A stretch of 64,000 nt of DNA from Mycobacterium sp. BK086. Lineage in GTDB: Bacteria > Actinomycetota > Actinomycetes > Mycobacteriales > Mycobacteriaceae. The notes under the pieces were generated by a model, which was not told where the DNA came from, did not search any database, and worked only from the letters and a program-made list of their open reading frames with translations. The stretch covers positions 1,550,001-1,614,000 of the forward strand of contig SNWL01000003.1 of NCBI GenBank assembly GCA_004362315.1, written 5' to 3'. The first letter of the stretch is position 1. Each line of letters starts with the position of its first letter. Below are positions 63,818 through 64,000 of this stretch, one piece after another. A program made the translations under genes and the position numbers.

Positions 63818-64000
63818 TTAGCGCACCAAGTACGTGTAGTACCTCCCGAGCGCGTTGACCGCTTCCGCGGAAAGCTCGGGATGCCGTTCAGCCATGATGG
63901 CCATGACAGCCTGCCCGCCCTCGCTTAGAGTCAGCCCAGTCCAGTCAACATTGATCTTTATCGCCTCTGTGAGGATTGTGCCTACGCGTACGCGCATCTG
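63818..64000 (-). CDS. Partial gene of unknown function at the right edge
   Basis: On the minus strand the frame is open from the edge to a TAA at 63818. An internal ATG at 63997 would give 59 residues: RVRVGTILTEAIKINVDWTG, then LTLSEGGQAVMAIMAERHPE and a tail ending YYTYLVR. I do not recognise the family. Codons such as ATA, CTA and ACA are rare elsewhere in this window, hinting at foreign origin, perhaps a phage or mobile-element gene beyond the edge. It is convergent with the hydrolase, 4 nt between the stops. Confidence 0.45.
   Translation of the reverse strand, partial: QMRVRVGTILTEAIKINVDWTGLTLSEGGQAVMAIMAERHPELSAEAVNALGRYYTYLVR

Overview
The window looks like one continuous chromosomal stretch of a mycobacterium, most likely a rapid grower of the Mycolicibacterium type. 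Gene content and order largely follow the M. tuberculosis block from about Rv3196 to Rv3242c as I recall it: ABC1 kinase, whiB7, uvrD2, mycoredoxin, nudC, K+ channel, adnB/adnA, lipV, moeZ, rhlE, parA, entC, whiB1, pdtaS, rshA/sigH, aroA, rsgA, desA3, ppk2, tgs3, secA1, hibernation factor and comF. GC is high, GTG and TTG starts are frequent, and genes are packed with 1-4 nt overlaps. I saw no rRNA, tRNA, CRISPR array, transposase or prophage.

Left part (1-21 kb): a partial cyclodehydratase-like gene and an ABC1 kinase precede whiB7. The whiB7 leader is readable in full: WhiB7-type promoter, 61-codon upstream ORF, and attenuator with competing hairpins. A thiol peroxidase/DUF1254 pair and a secreted repeat protein follow. 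They sit between whiB7 and uvrD2, where M. tuberculosis has no such genes. A DNA repair stretch comes next: uvrD2, then the adnA-adnB motor-nuclease pair with an ATGA overlap. Between these lie mycoredoxin, nudC, a K+ channel, a hydrolase/TetR pair with visible operators, and two envelope or secreted proteins.

Middle part (21-38 kb): moeZ sulfur transfer, a DUF3152 protein with a metzincin zinc motif, TetR genes, the rhlE helicase, a ParA ATPase and a gpm2-entC-acetyltransferase operon. An SDR/XRE pair, a PlsC-like acyltransferase facing a TetR gene across a perfect 16-bp palindrome, GtrA, and a lipid kinase follow. Accessory insertions relative to M. tuberculosis are most frequent here.

Right part (38-64 kb): stress signalling and regulation (whiB1 with a CRP-like site, the PdtaS kinase, sigH with its zinc anti-sigma factor, a diguanylate cyclase), the tiny ribosomal protein bL37, an alcohol/aldehyde dehydrogenase pair, aroA-rsgA, and the DesA3 desaturase with its reductase. 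Those last two genes share a near-identical 21-bp operator-like sequence. The stretch continues with ppk2, a wax ester/diacylglycerol acyltransferase homologue with a degenerate active site, secA1, the ribosome hibernation factor, comF, an epoxide-hydrolase-like gene and a partial gene with atypical codons at the edge.

Three themes recur. Thiol and redox stress: tpx, mycoredoxin, sigH/rshA, whiB1, whiB7. Genome maintenance: uvrD2, adnAB, an alkyltransferase-like protein, a SRAP protein. Small palindromic operators beside TetR-type or lipid genes. I found no wholly new multi-gene system. The strongest leads are the whiB7 attenuator, the shared desaturase/reductase operator, the two possible SigH starts, the degenerate acyltransferase, the DUF3152 metzincin signature and the repeat-containing secreted protein.
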